The notes under the pieces: model-generated
What the model saw: only the letters and a program-made list of their open reading frames with translations
What the model was told of the DNA's origin: nothing
The model's database searches: none
Assembly: GCA_900766265.1 (NCBI GenBank)
Contig: CAAFUS010000015.1
Location: 1-64,000, forward strand
Direction of reading: 5' to 3'
From: Pseudomonadaceae bacterium
Lineage (GTDB): Bacteria; Pseudomonadota; Gammaproteobacteria; Pseudomonadales; Pseudomonadaceae
Length of the DNA: 64,000 nucleotides
Made by a program: the position numbers and the translations under genes
Shown: positions 56,713 to 64,000 of the stretch, in pieces
How the letters are laid out: each line of letters starts with the position of its first letter
Numbering within the stretch: the stretch's first letter is position 1

Positions 56713-57874
56713 TCCTTCGCGACGCCTGGCGTCGATCCTGAACCTGCACGACCTCGACCGCATCGCCAAACGCCATCTGCCGCGGCCGATCTATGGCTAC
56801 ATCGCCAACGTGGCCGAAGACGGCCACACCGCCCGCGCCAATCGCAGCGCCTTCGAGGCCTATGCGTTCCTGCCGAGGGCGCTGGTGGACGTGTCGAAGA
56901 TCTCGCTCCAGACCGAACTGTTCGGCCAGCGCTATGCACTGCCCATCGGCATCGCGCCGATGGGCATCAGTGCGCTGTCAGCCTACCGCGGCGACCTGGT
57001 GCAGGCGCAGGCGGCGGCCAAGGCCGGTATTCCGATGATCCTCAGCGGCAGCTCCCTGATCCGCATGGAGGATGTCCTCAACCAGGGCCAGACCGACTGG
57101 TTCCAGGCCTACCTACCCGGCGATCACGCCGGCATCGAGGCGCTGATCGAGCGGGTGCGCAATGCCGGTTTCGACAAGCTGGTCATCACCGTCGACTATC
57201 CGGTGCCGCCCAACAGCGACAACAACACCCGCTCGGGCTTCTACTCGCCGCTGCGCCCCAGCCTGCGCCTGGCCTGGGACGGCCTGATCCGGCCGCGCTG
57301 GCTGTTCGGCACCTTCCTGCGGACCTTGGTCAACCATGGCCTGCCGCATTTCGAAAACAACTACGCCACGCGTGGCATCGCGGTGATCTCGCGCAACGTC
57401 AAGCGGGACTTCTCCGGCCGCAGCCACTTGAACTGGAGTTACCTGGAGCTGGTGCGGCGGCTGTGGCCCGGCAAGCTGGTGGTCAAGGGCATCCTCCACC
57501 CGGACGACGCGCGCAAGGCCCGTGACCTGGGCGCCGACGCGCTGATCGTCTCCAACCACGGCGGCCGCCAGCTCGACAGCACGCTCTCGGCCCTGGAGGC
57601 GCTGCCCGGCGTCGTCGAGGCGGTCGGCGATCTGCCGGTGATGGTCGACAGCGGCTTCCGTCGCGGCACCGACGTGCTTAAGGCCCTGGCCTTGGGCGCG
57701 CGCATGGTCTTCATCGGCCGACCCTTCAACTATGCCGCGGCCTACGCGGGTGAAGCGGGCGTGTCGCACGCCATCGACCTGTTGGCGGCCGAGCTGCAGC
57801 GCGACATGGCGCTGCTGGGCGTGACCCGAGTCGAGGACCTCGACCGGCATTGCCTGGTAGAGAGGCGGAAATAG
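56702..57874 (+). CDS. FMN-dependent alpha-hydroxyacid oxidoreductase (LldD-like)
   Basis: A 390-residue flavoenzyme. Typical features are the IYGYIANVAEDGHTARANRSAF opening, PIGIAPMG, the catalytic His286 in SNHGGRQLD, DSGFRRGTDVLKALALGA and the FIGRPFNYA FMN-phosphate loop. Family members oxidise L-lactate, glycolate or mandelate. Its start is 11 bases inside the end of the 2-hydroxyacid dehydrogenase gene, implying coupled translation. L-lactate or another L-2-hydroxy acid made by the pathway is a candidate substrate. Confidence 0.88.
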   Translation: MPSNPSRRLASILNLHDLDRIAKRHLPRPIYGYIANVAEDGHTARANRSAFEAYAFLPRALVDVSKISLQTELFGQRYALPIGIAPMGISALSAYRGDLVQAQAAAKAGIPMILSGSSLIRMEDVLNQGQTDWFQAYLPGDHAGIEALIERVRNAGFDKLVITVDYPVPPNSDNNTRSGFYSPLRPSLRLAWDGLIRPRWLFGTFLRTLVNHGLPHFENNYATRGIAVISRNVKRDFSGRSHLNWSYLELVRRLWPGKLVVKGILHPDDARKARDLGADALIVSNHGGRQLDSTLSALEALPGVVEAVGDLPVMVDSGFRRGTDVLKALALGARMVFIGRPFNYAAAYAGEAGVSHAIDLLAAELQRDMALLGVTRVEDLDRHCLVERRK

Positions 57875-57909
57875 CCCGAACCACCCGCCCTGCGGGACGC
57901 TTCGAGCCA

Positions 57910-57940
57910 GAAACGAGCCAGGCGATGCCTGGCTCGTTTC
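57910..57940. terminator. Strong intrinsic-type terminator after the sugar-acid operon
   Basis: A perfect 14-bp stem (57910-57923 with 57927-57940) has a 3-base loop and is followed by TTT within GTTTCAGG. It is 36 bases after the stop of the oxidase gene and is symmetric enough to act in both directions. Confidence 0.75.
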
Positions 57941-58063
57941 GTTTCAGGGCCCTGGCGGAGCGCCAGGCCAACCAGCAGGTAGCCGAGGCCGGTGGGGCAG
58001 AGGGCGGCAATCGCCATGCTATATTTCGGGCTTCGTGTTTAAAGCTGGCGTAACGTGGAATCC

Positions 58064-58978
58064 ATGAACACAGTTCGTGATCAATTGCCGCTGCCCGAAG
58101 ACCTCCGGGTGTTTCTCACCGTGATCCGCAAGCAGAGCTTCGCCGGCGCGGCGGACGAGCTGGGGCTGTCGCCCGCCTATGTCAGCAAGCGCATCCAGGT
58201 GCTCGAAGGGGTATTGCAGACCCGGTTGCTGCATCGCACCACCCGGCGGATCGCCCTGACCGACGACGGCGAACGTACGCAGCGCTGGGCGGTACGCATC
58301 CTCGGCGACCTGGACGACCTCTTCGATGAACTGTCCCAGGCGCGATTGATGCCTCGGGGGCAACTGCACATCAGCAGCAGTTTCGGCTTCGGCCGCAACC
58401 ACGTGGCGCCGGCGATATCGGCGCTCGCCGAGCGCTATCCGGAGCTGGAAATCCGCCTGGAAGTGTTCGACCGGGTCGTGGACATCGTCGCCGAGGGCTT
58501 CGACCTGGAGATCCGCGTCGGCGACGACCTGCCGGGCCAGCACATCAGCAAGCGCCTGGTCACCAACCGGCGCGTGCTGTGCGCCAGCGCAGACTACCTG
58601 GCCCGTCGCGGCACGCCGACGAGCCTGGACGACCTGCAGCAGCACGACTGCCTGGTGCTCAAGGAGCGCAACAACGCCTTCGGGGTCTGGCAGCTCGAGC
58701 GCAATGGGAAGAACCAGAGCGTGCGCGTCAGCGGGCCGCTGTCCTCTAACAATGGCGAGATCGTCCTCCAATGGGCGCTCAACGACCGCGGCATCCTGTT
58801 GCGTTCGATGTGGGACGTGAAGCCGCTGCTGGAGGAGGGCAAGCTCGTCCAGGTGCTGCCGGACTATAGTGAAAGCGCCAACGTCTGGGCGGTGTACCCG
58901 ACCCGGCTGTCGAATTCGGCCAAGCTGCGTGTGTGCGTCGAGTTTCTGGCCGAGCATTTCAGGCAGTTGTCTCTGTAG
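58064..58978 (+). CDS. LysR-family regulator, DmlR/TtdR-like
   Basis: A 304-residue LysR protein. It has DLRVFLTVIRKQSFAGAADELGLSPAYVSKRIQVLEGVLQTRLLHRTTRRIALTDDGE, characteristic of the DmlR/TtdR branch controlling D-malate or tartrate genes. The effector domain begins GQLHISSSFGFGRNHVAPAI. GTG at 58055 is an alternative start; ATG 58064 is preferred. The following hydrolase and leuCD-like genes carry a shared operator-like motif. Effector may be a hydroxy-dicarboxylate; this is inferred from branch similarity. Confidence 0.83.
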   Translation: MNTVRDQLPLPEDLRVFLTVIRKQSFAGAADELGLSPAYVSKRIQVLEGVLQTRLLHRTTRRIALTDDGERTQRWAVRILGDLDDLFDELSQARLMPRGQLHISSSFGFGRNHVAPAISALAERYPELEIRLEVFDRVVDIVAEGFDLEIRVGDDLPGQHISKRLVTNRRVLCASADYLARRGTPTSLDDLQQHDCLVLKERNNAFGVWQLERNGKNQSVRVSGPLSSNNGEIVLQWALNDRGILLRSMWDVKPLLEEGKLVQVLPDYSESANVWAVYPTRLSNSAKLRVCVEFLAEHFRQLSL

Positions 58979-58995
58979 CCGCCTGATCCGCGACC

Positions 58996-59012
58996 ATGCA
59001 CGATTCATGAAT
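58996..59012. promoter_or_regulatory. Operator-like element upstream of the hydrolase gene
   Basis: On the minus strand this segment reads ATTCATGAATCGTGCAT, which agrees with 60070-60086 (GTTCACGAATCGTGAAT) at 14 of 17 positions. It includes the palindrome ATTCATGAAT (59003-59012). It is 81 bases upstream of the start at 59093. Confidence 0.5.
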
Positions 59013-59092
59013 GATCGGGTCACGGTTTTGCGGCTTGCGCTCGTCTTCGGCTTACCTAGCATGTCGGGCACTGAATGAAGAGGAGAGAGGGT

Positions 59093-59968
59093 ATGTTCGC
59101 TGAGTTCCAGAAGGACCAGTGCCTGGTCAACGGCGTGCGCATCGCCTACCGCAAGGGCGGCACCGGGCCGGCGCTGCTGCTGCTTCATGGCCATCCGCAG
59201 ACCCATGTCATCTGGCACAAGATCGCCGACCGGCTGGCGCGGCACTTCACCGTGGTCGCCGCCGACCTCAGAGGCTACGGCGACAGCGACAAACCTGCCG
59301 GTGGCGATGACCACCACGCCTACTCCAAGCGCGAAATGGCGCGCGATGCCCTGGAGCTGATGGAAGCCCTGGGCTTCTCGACCTTCGACGTGCTCGCCCA
59401 TGACCGCGGCGCGCGGGTCGCCCATCGCCTGGCGGCCGACCACGGCAAGGCGGTCCGGCGGATGATCCTGCTGGACATCGCTCCGACCCTGGCGATGTAT
59501 TCACAGACCAACGAGGCGTTCGCCCGTGCCTACTGGCACTGGTTCTTCCTGATCCGCCCGGCTCCGCTGCCCGAGGCCCTGCTCGAGGGCAATCCGGAGT
59601 TGTATCTGCGCAGCGTAATGGGCACGCGCAGCGCCGGCATGCAGCCGTTCACCGACGAGGCATTCGCCGAATACCTGCGCTGTCTCAGCCTGCCGGGCGC
59701 GGCGCACGCCATCTGCGAGGATTATCGCGCCAGCGCGGGGATCGACCTGGAACATGACAGACAGGACCGCGAGGCGGGCCGCCAACTGGAGATGCCGTTG
59801 CTGGTGCTGTGGGGCGCCGAGGGCGTCGTCGGCCGCTGCTTCGATCCGCTGGCGGAGTGGCAGAAGGTCGCGACCAACGTCCAGGGCAAGGCCCTTCCGG
59901 CCGGGCACTACCTGCCGGAAGAGGTGCCGGACCTGCTGTTCGACGAAGCGATGGCCTTTTTCGGCTGA
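59093..59968 (+). CDS. Alpha/beta-hydrolase, haloacetate dehalogenase-like
   Basis: A 291-residue hydrolase of the fluoroacetate/haloacetate dehalogenase type. The nucleophile elbow LAHDRGAR gives Asp104 in place of Ser, with Arg105 and Arg108 in the positions that bind the carboxylate; the catalytic His is His272 (AGHYLPEE). HGHPQTHVIWHKIA and DLRGYGDSDKP are also typical. Such enzymes hydrolyse haloacetates or related 2-halo acids to hydroxy acids; some relatives are epoxide hydrolases. Strong AGGAGAGAGG upstream. The product could feed the neighbouring hydro-lyase, but this is inference. Confidence 0.82.
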   Translation: MFAEFQKDQCLVNGVRIAYRKGGTGPALLLLHGHPQTHVIWHKIADRLARHFTVVAADLRGYGDSDKPAGGDDHHAYSKREMARDALELMEALGFSTFDVLAHDRGARVAHRLAADHGKAVRRMILLDIAPTLAMYSQTNEAFARAYWHWFFLIRPAPLPEALLEGNPELYLRSVMGTRSAGMQPFTDEAFAEYLRCLSLPGAAHAICEDYRASAGIDLEHDRQDREAGRQLEMPLLVLWGAEGVVGRCFDPLAEWQKVATNVQGKALPAGHYLPEEVPDLLFDEAMAFFG

Positions 59969-60070
59969 ATCCGCCCAGGGCGCCCGCCGCAAGGAATTCC
60001 GCCGGCGCCCTCGTACTTCCCTCCGGCACTCCGTCGCCTGCGTCCAGCGAACGCCCTGACACCGGCATCG

Positions 60071-60085
60071 TTCACGAATCGTGAA
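60071..60085. promoter_or_regulatory. LysR-type palindrome upstream of leuC-like gene
   Basis: TTCACG-AAT-CGTGAA is a perfect 15-base palindrome containing a T-N11-A core. It matches the element upstream of the hydrolase gene and lies 118 bases before the leuC-like start. Confidence 0.6.
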
Positions 60086-60202
60086 TTCTCACATCCCACT
60101 AACGCGCTTTGTGTGGGTGACGGCGCTAAATATGCTGGCGGGGCAGGCCTGGCAGCCGGGCGCTGCGCTGCCCTGGACGACAAGCACGAAGCGAGAACGG
60201 CC

Positions 60203-61624
60203 ATGAACCGCCCCAGAACCCTTTACGACAAGCACATCGACTCCCATACCGTCTGCGACCTCGACGACCAGGGCCATGTGCTGCTCTACATCGACCGGCA
60301 GGTCGCCAACGAATACACCAGCCCGCAGGCCTTCAGTGGTCTGCGCGAGGCAGGTCGTAAGGTCTGGCGGCCGGCTGCCACGCTGGCGGTGGTCGATCAC
60401 GTCAACCCCACGAACCCGAACCGCATCGCCGCCATGCCCGACCCGGGTGGCGCACGGCAGGTGTCCTACTTCGCCGAGAACTGTCGCGACTTCGGCATCG
60501 AGCTCTTCGATGTGCTGGACAAGCGCCAGGGCATCGAGCACGTCGTCGCGCCTGAGCAGGGTTTCATCCTGCCCGGCATGGTGGTCGCGGCGGGCGACAG
60601 CCACACCACCACCTACGGGGCGCTGGGCGCCTTCGGCTTCGGCATCGGCACCTCGGAGATCGAGCACCTGCTGGCGACCCAGACGCTGGTCTACAAGCGG
60701 CTCAAGACCATGCGGGTGAGGGTCCATGGCGAGCTCGGCATAGGCCTGACCTCCAAGGACATCATCATGGCGCTGATCCGCCGCATCGGCGCGTCCGGTG
60801 CCACCGGCTACGCCATCGAATTCGCCGGCCCGACGATCGAGGCCCTGAGCGTCGAGGCGCGGATGACGATCTGCAACATGGCGGTCGAGGCGGGCGCGCG
60901 CGGCGCCTTCATGGCGCCGGACGACAAGGTCTATGCCTATCTGGTCGACAAGCCACGGGCGCCGAAAGGCGCGCTCTGGGACCAGGCCGTCGCGCGCTGG
61001 CGCGAGCTCTACAGCGATCCGGGCGCCGAATTCGACGTCGAGATCGAGCTGGACGCCGGTGCCCTGGAGCCGATGGTCACCTGGGGCACGAGTCCCGACC
61101 AGGCGGCGGCCATCGGCGACCGGGTGCCGGACCCGCAGGACGAGCCGGATGCCATTCGCCGCCAGGACCTTCAGCGCGCCCTGCGCTACATGGGCCTCAC
61201 GGCGGGCGAGCGCCTGAGCGCAATCGAGATCAGCCATGCCTTCATCGGCTCGTGCACCAACACCCGTATCGAGGACCTGCGCGATGCCGCCCGCATCGTG
61301 CGCGGTCGCAAGGTCGCGCCCCACGTGCGGGCCATGGTCGTTCCCGGTTCCACCCAGGTGCGTGCCCAGGCCGAGGCCGAAGGGCTGGCCCAGGCGTTTC
61401 TGGATGCCGGTTTCGAATGGCGTCAATCGGGCTGCTCGATGTGTCTGGCGATGAACGATGACGTCCTGGCTCCGGGCGATCGCTGCGCGTCCAGCACGAA
61501 CCGAAACTTCGAAGGGCGCCAGGGCGCCGGTGCCCGTACCCACCTGATGAGCCCCGCGATGGTCGCTGCCGCGGCGGTCTCGGGACGTTTGACCGATGTA
61601 CGTTCGCTGCCCCTGGAGGCCTGA
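60203..61624 (+). CDS. LeuC-type hydro-lyase large subunit (isopropylmalate/maleate/citraconate-type)
   Basis: A 473-residue aconitase-superfamily subunit. The [4Fe-4S] ligands are Cys351 (IGSCTNTR), Cys411 and Cys414 (SGCSMCLAM). VDHVNPTNP, the GDSHTTTYGALGAFGFGIG motif and STNRNFEGRQG near the C-terminus are typical of LeuC. Lying next to a DmlR/TtdR-like regulator and a dehalogenase rather than leuA or leuB, it may catalyse a hydration of maleate, citraconate or a similar acid, as other LeuCD-like pairs do. Its small partner follows with one base between stop and ATG. Confidence 0.82.
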   Translation: MNRPRTLYDKHIDSHTVCDLDDQGHVLLYIDRQVANEYTSPQAFSGLREAGRKVWRPAATLAVVDHVNPTNPNRIAAMPDPGGARQVSYFAENCRDFGIELFDVLDKRQGIEHVVAPEQGFILPGMVVAAGDSHTTTYGALGAFGFGIGTSEIEHLLATQTLVYKRLKTMRVRVHGELGIGLTSKDIIMALIRRIGASGATGYAIEFAGPTIEALSVEARMTICNMAVEAGARGAFMAPDDKVYAYLVDKPRAPKGALWDQAVARWRELYSDPGAEFDVEIELDAGALEPMVTWGTSPDQAAAIGDRVPDPQDEPDAIRRQDLQRALRYMGLTAGERLSAIEISHAFIGSCTNTRIEDLRDAARIVRGRKVAPHVRAMVVPGSTQVRAQAEAEGLAQAFLDAGFEWRQSGCSMCLAMNDDVLAPGDRCASSTNRNFEGRQGAGARTHLMSPAMVAAAAVSGRLTDVRSLPLEA

Positions 61625-61625
61625 G

Positions 61626-62234
61626 ATGGAACCCTTCGTTGACATCAGCGGCACGGCCGCGCCCATGCTCGCCGCCAACGTCGACACCGACGTGATCATG
61701 CCCAAGCAGTTCCTCAAGGGCATCGACCGCAACGGCCTCGATCGGGGCGTGTTCTTCGACCTGCGCTTCCTGCCAGACGGCAGGCTGAACCCGGATTTCA
61801 TCCTCAACCAGAAGCCCTGGAGCGATGCCCGCTTCCTGGTCGTCGGGCCCAACTTCGGCTGCGGTTCGAGCCGCGAGCATGCCGTGTGGGGGCTCAAGCA
61901 GCTGGGCATCCGCGCGCTGATCGGCACCCGCTTCGCCGGGATCTTCTTCGACAACTGCCAGCGCAACGGCTTGCTGCTCATCCAGCTGAGCGATGCGCAG
62001 CTGCGCGAGCTCGGTGAAAGGGTCGCCCGGCCCGAGTCCTCATCGATCCGCATCGACCTCGCGGCGCAGACGATCACCCTCGACGACGGGCGCACGATCG
62101 GGTTCGCCATCGACGCCCTGCGCAAGGAAGCGCTCCTGCTCGGGCTTGACGCCATCGGCAGCACGCTGCAGCGCACCGATCAGATCAAGGCATTCGAGGC
62201 CTGGCATCTTCAGGCCAACCCCTGGTTGGCCTGA
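61626..62234 (+). CDS. LeuD-type hydro-lyase small subunit
   Basis: A 202-residue swivelling-domain subunit. Family motifs are VDTDVIMPKQFLKGIDRNGLDRGVFFDLRF, FLVVGPNFGCGSSREHAVWGLKQLGIRALIG and GIFFDNCQRNGLLLI. These include the GCGSSREHA substrate-binding loop. It works with the LeuC-type subunit to form the active site. Start 61626 is separated by one base from the preceding stop, so translation is coupled. Confidence 0.87.
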   Translation: MEPFVDISGTAAPMLAANVDTDVIMPKQFLKGIDRNGLDRGVFFDLRFLPDGRLNPDFILNQKPWSDARFLVVGPNFGCGSSREHAVWGLKQLGIRALIGTRFAGIFFDNCQRNGLLLIQLSDAQLRELGERVARPESSSIRIDLAAQTITLDDGRTIGFAIDALRKEALLLGLDAIGSTLQRTDQIKAFEAWHLQANPWLA

Positions 62235-62496
62235 AGACTGGCATAAGGCGTGCAGAAAGGCACGGTTGCTGCGGCCCCACCTCCTCGAGCGGCTGAGCGG
62301 AGCGGCGTCTGCAGCGATTGCGGCTTCCTGCCGGTAAGTCATCAGCTCATGAGAAAGAAGAATAACGGGCGACGAAGATGCCTGTTGTTTCGCCTTGGGT
62401 GCCGCCGTATATTGAAACGGTGATGCCGGGCCCCTCTGGCGGTTGATACCGCGATGTCGGAATCACAGTCTTTAACTATGACTGAGGAGGGGCTCG

Positions 62497-63537
62497 ATGA
62501 ACGCCCTAGAACCGTTTCTCCTTGCCGAGTTCTTCGGCACGGCCACCTGGCTGTGGCTGGTTTTCATATCCATCGTCGTTGCACTGCTGGTTTTCGATCT
62601 CGGTGTCCTGCACCGTGACAATCGAGAAATCGGCGTGCGCGAGAGCCTGTTGTTGTCTGGCGGGTACATCACGGCCGGCCTGCTGTTCGGCCTTTGGGTG
62701 TTCCATCAGAAAGGCAGCGATGCCGGCATGGACTACCTGACGGGCTTTCTTGTCGAGAAGTCGTTGTCCATGGACAACGTCTTTCTCATGGCCATGATAT
62801 TCAGCTCCCTGGCCATCCCCCGGCAGTACCAGCACAAGGTGTTGTTCTGGGGAATCATGGGTGTGCTGGTGCTGCGCGCGATAATGATCGGGCTTGGCGC
62901 GGCGCTGATTCACCAGTTCAGCTGGATCCTCTATGTGTTCGGCGTGTTCCTGGCCGTGACGGGCATCAGGATGCTGTTCAGCCCGGTCGACGACCATCCC
63001 GATCTCGAAGGCAACCTGCTGGTCAGGTTCCTTCGCCGTCATCTGCGGGTGACCGACCGCCTGCACGGGCAGCGCTTCTTCGTCCGGCAACCCGGAGAGG
63101 GTGGAAAAGCGGTCCTGTGGGTGACGCCTCTTTTCCTCGCGCTGATCCTGATCGAATGCGCGGATCTGGTGTTCGCCGTGGACAGCGTGCCCGCGGTGTT
63201 CGCCATCACCCAGGACCCCTTCATCGTCTACACGTCGAACATTTTCGCGATTCTCGGGTTGCGGGCGCTGTACTTCGCGCTGGCGGCGCTCATCCATCGC
63301 TTCGCCTACCTCAAGTACGCGCTGGCCCTGATCCTGATATTCATCGGCACCAAGATCACGCTGGTCGGCATCATCGGCAAGATCCCCTCGGTCATCTCGC
63401 TGGCGGTCACCTTAGGGTTGCTCGCCGGCGGGGTGTTGCTTTCGCTCTACAAGACCCGGGGCGAGCCCGTACTCGTACAGGGTTCGGACGCGACGCCGGG
63501 ATCGCTGGCCCCGGACCCGAACGCTCACCGGGACTGA
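62497..63537 (+). CDS. TerC-family integral membrane protein
   Basis: A 346-residue membrane protein with about nine helices. Family motifs are LVFDLGVLHRDNREIGVRESLLLSGGYI, EKSLSMDNVFLMAMIFSSLAIP and, in the second half, ALILIECADLVFAVDSVPAVFAITQDPFIVYTSNIFAILGLRALYF. The acidic and Asn residues of these motifs are proposed to bind metal. TerC/Alx proteins export Mn2+ or similar metals, including insertion-linked roles. GAGGAGGGG precedes the ATG. No yybP-ykoY riboswitch was recognised upstream. A long perfect terminator hairpin follows. Confidence 0.9.
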   Translation: MNALEPFLLAEFFGTATWLWLVFISIVVALLVFDLGVLHRDNREIGVRESLLLSGGYITAGLLFGLWVFHQKGSDAGMDYLTGFLVEKSLSMDNVFLMAMIFSSLAIPRQYQHKVLFWGIMGVLVLRAIMIGLGAALIHQFSWILYVFGVFLAVTGIRMLFSPVDDHPDLEGNLLVRFLRRHLRVTDRLHGQRFFVRQPGEGGKAVLWVTPLFLALILIECADLVFAVDSVPAVFAITQDPFIVYTSNIFAILGLRALYFALAALIHRFAYLKYALALILIFIGTKITLVGIIGKIPSVISLAVTLGLLAGGVLLSLYKTRGEPVLVQGSDATPGSLAPDPNAHRD

Positions 63538-63566
63538 TCGGCACGGCGAAGACGAAAAAAAGCGAC

Positions 63567-63601
63567 AGCTGAAAGGCCCGGCATTGCCGGGCCTTTCAGC
63601 T
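63567..63601. terminator. Terminator after the TerC-family gene
   Basis: A perfect 16-bp stem (63567-63582 with 63586-63601) with a 3-base ATT loop, 29 bases after the stop. AAAAAAA occurs upstream at 63555-63561, so it could terminate transcription from the opposite direction as well. Confidence 0.8.
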
Positions 63602-63704
63602 CATGCGCGCGCAAGATACCGATAGCGGTAGCAGACAGACGAAAGCACGAGGCCGAAGCGGAGTGCACACTGAAACTGTCCAGTTACCGAACAGGAGTGC
63701 GCCC

Positions 63705-64000
63705 ATGACCCGCTACGTCAAAACCGACTTTCCCTTGCACGATGCCCGCTGTCATCTGGAGACCGGTCCGATCGTGCTGGTGAGCTCCGCCTGGCAAGGC
63801 GAAACAGACATCATGACCATGGGCTGGCACATGATGCTGCAGTTCACGCCCGCGCTGTTCGGCTGCTACGTATGGGAAGGGAACCACAGCTACGAGCTGA
63901 TCCGCCGCAGCCGCGAATGCGTGATCAACGTGCCGACGGCAGACCTGGCCGATATCGTCGTCAACGTCGGCAACAGCACGGGCACGGATCTGGACAAGTT
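63705..64000 (+). CDS. Flavin reductase-like protein, N-terminal part (cut by window edge)
   Basis: The visible 98 residues begin MTRYVKTDFPLHDARCHLE, then GPIVLVSSAWQGETDIMTMGWHMMLQFTPALFGCYVWEG and ECVINVPTADLADIVVNVG. This is the FMN-binding split barrel of flavin reductase-like/DIM6-type proteins. ACAGGAGTG is upstream of the ATG. The reductant and substrate are unknown, and the C-terminus is beyond the window. Confidence 0.8.
   Translation, partial: MTRYVKTDFPLHDARCHLETGPIVLVSSAWQGETDIMTMGWHMMLQFTPALFGCYVWEGNHSYELIRRSRECVINVPTADLADIVVNVGNSTGTDLDK

Noticed and set aside
62340..62496. yybP-ykoY (manganese) riboswitch before the TerC gene
   Set aside because: TerC/Alx genes often carry one, but I found no GGGGAGTA-type core or matching helices in the 157-base leader, so I cannot support it.
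1..64000. CRISPR arrays, tRNA or rRNA genes and phage structural genes
   Set aside because: No regularly spaced repeats, cloverleaf-type sequences, rRNA-like blocks or phage morphogenesis proteins were seen on either strand.

Overview
The window reads as a high-GC gammaproteobacterial chromosome of the Pseudomonadaceae. The gene repertoire (MHYT-type hybrid kinase, OprD-type porin, AcrAB/OprM-type efflux, Tct and CitMHS transporters, 2-aminoethylphosphonate genes) and the P. stutzeri-like attC sequence in the first 600 bases point towards Pseudomonas/Stutzerimonas. This is an inference from sequence patterns; no search was run. Most of the window is accessory metabolism under local regulators. 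No rRNA, tRNA or CRISPR array was seen.

Layout. (1) 1-1.7 kb: edge of an integron cassette array whose attC sites carry IS110/IS1111-type elements, then a broken acetyltransferase gene. (2) 1.9-3 kb: an isolated secreted protein built of curlin-like repeats. (3) 3-11 kb: a GH15 glycosidase and SDR pair, then two large membrane histidine kinases. (4) 11-23.6 kb: FMN reductase, REP-like repeats and a cluster with a tricarboxylate theme: OprD-type porin, secreted hydrolase, an HTH-citrate synthase fusion with an altered active site, MipA/OmpV protein, a frameshifted CitMHS transporter plus a decayed second copy, D-2-hydroxyacid dehydrogenase, AtuA-like protein, DUF4387-like protein and an MmgE/PrpD protein. 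(5) 23.6-31.5 kb: five transporter or oxidoreductase genes, mostly divergent from LysR or TetR regulators, with a multiply frameshifted lipocalin-like pseudogene among them. (6) 31.6-38.2 kb: a TetR-OMF-MFP-RND efflux operon. (7) 38.6-46.1 kb: a LysR-controlled 2-aminoethylphosphonate operon (ABC transporter, PhnX, FAD oxidoreductase, HD enzyme) with no PhnW transaminase. (8) 46.5-57.9 kb: a LacI-controlled sugar-acid locus with a tripartite tricarboxylate transporter, two kinds of dehydratase, a DapA-like enzyme, an FAH-family hydrolase, a 2-hydroxyacid dehydrogenase and an FMN 2-hydroxyacid oxidase; three near-identical operators lie at the divergent promoter. (9) 58-62.2 kb: a DmlR/TtdR-like LysR gene, a haloacetate dehalogenase-like hydrolase and a LeuCD-type hydro-lyase; a shared 17-bp operator-like element precedes the hydrolase and leuC. 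(10) 62.5-64 kb: a TerC-family membrane protein and the start of a flavin reductase-like gene.

The best candidates for undescribed biology are the HTH-citrate synthase fusion with its AtuA/DUF4387/PrpD neighbours, the transaminase-less phosphonate operon, the orphan curlin-repeat protein, and the dehalogenase-LeuCD regulon. Several genes are broken by single-base changes (GNAT, CitMHS, lipocalin). These could be true decay or assembly errors.
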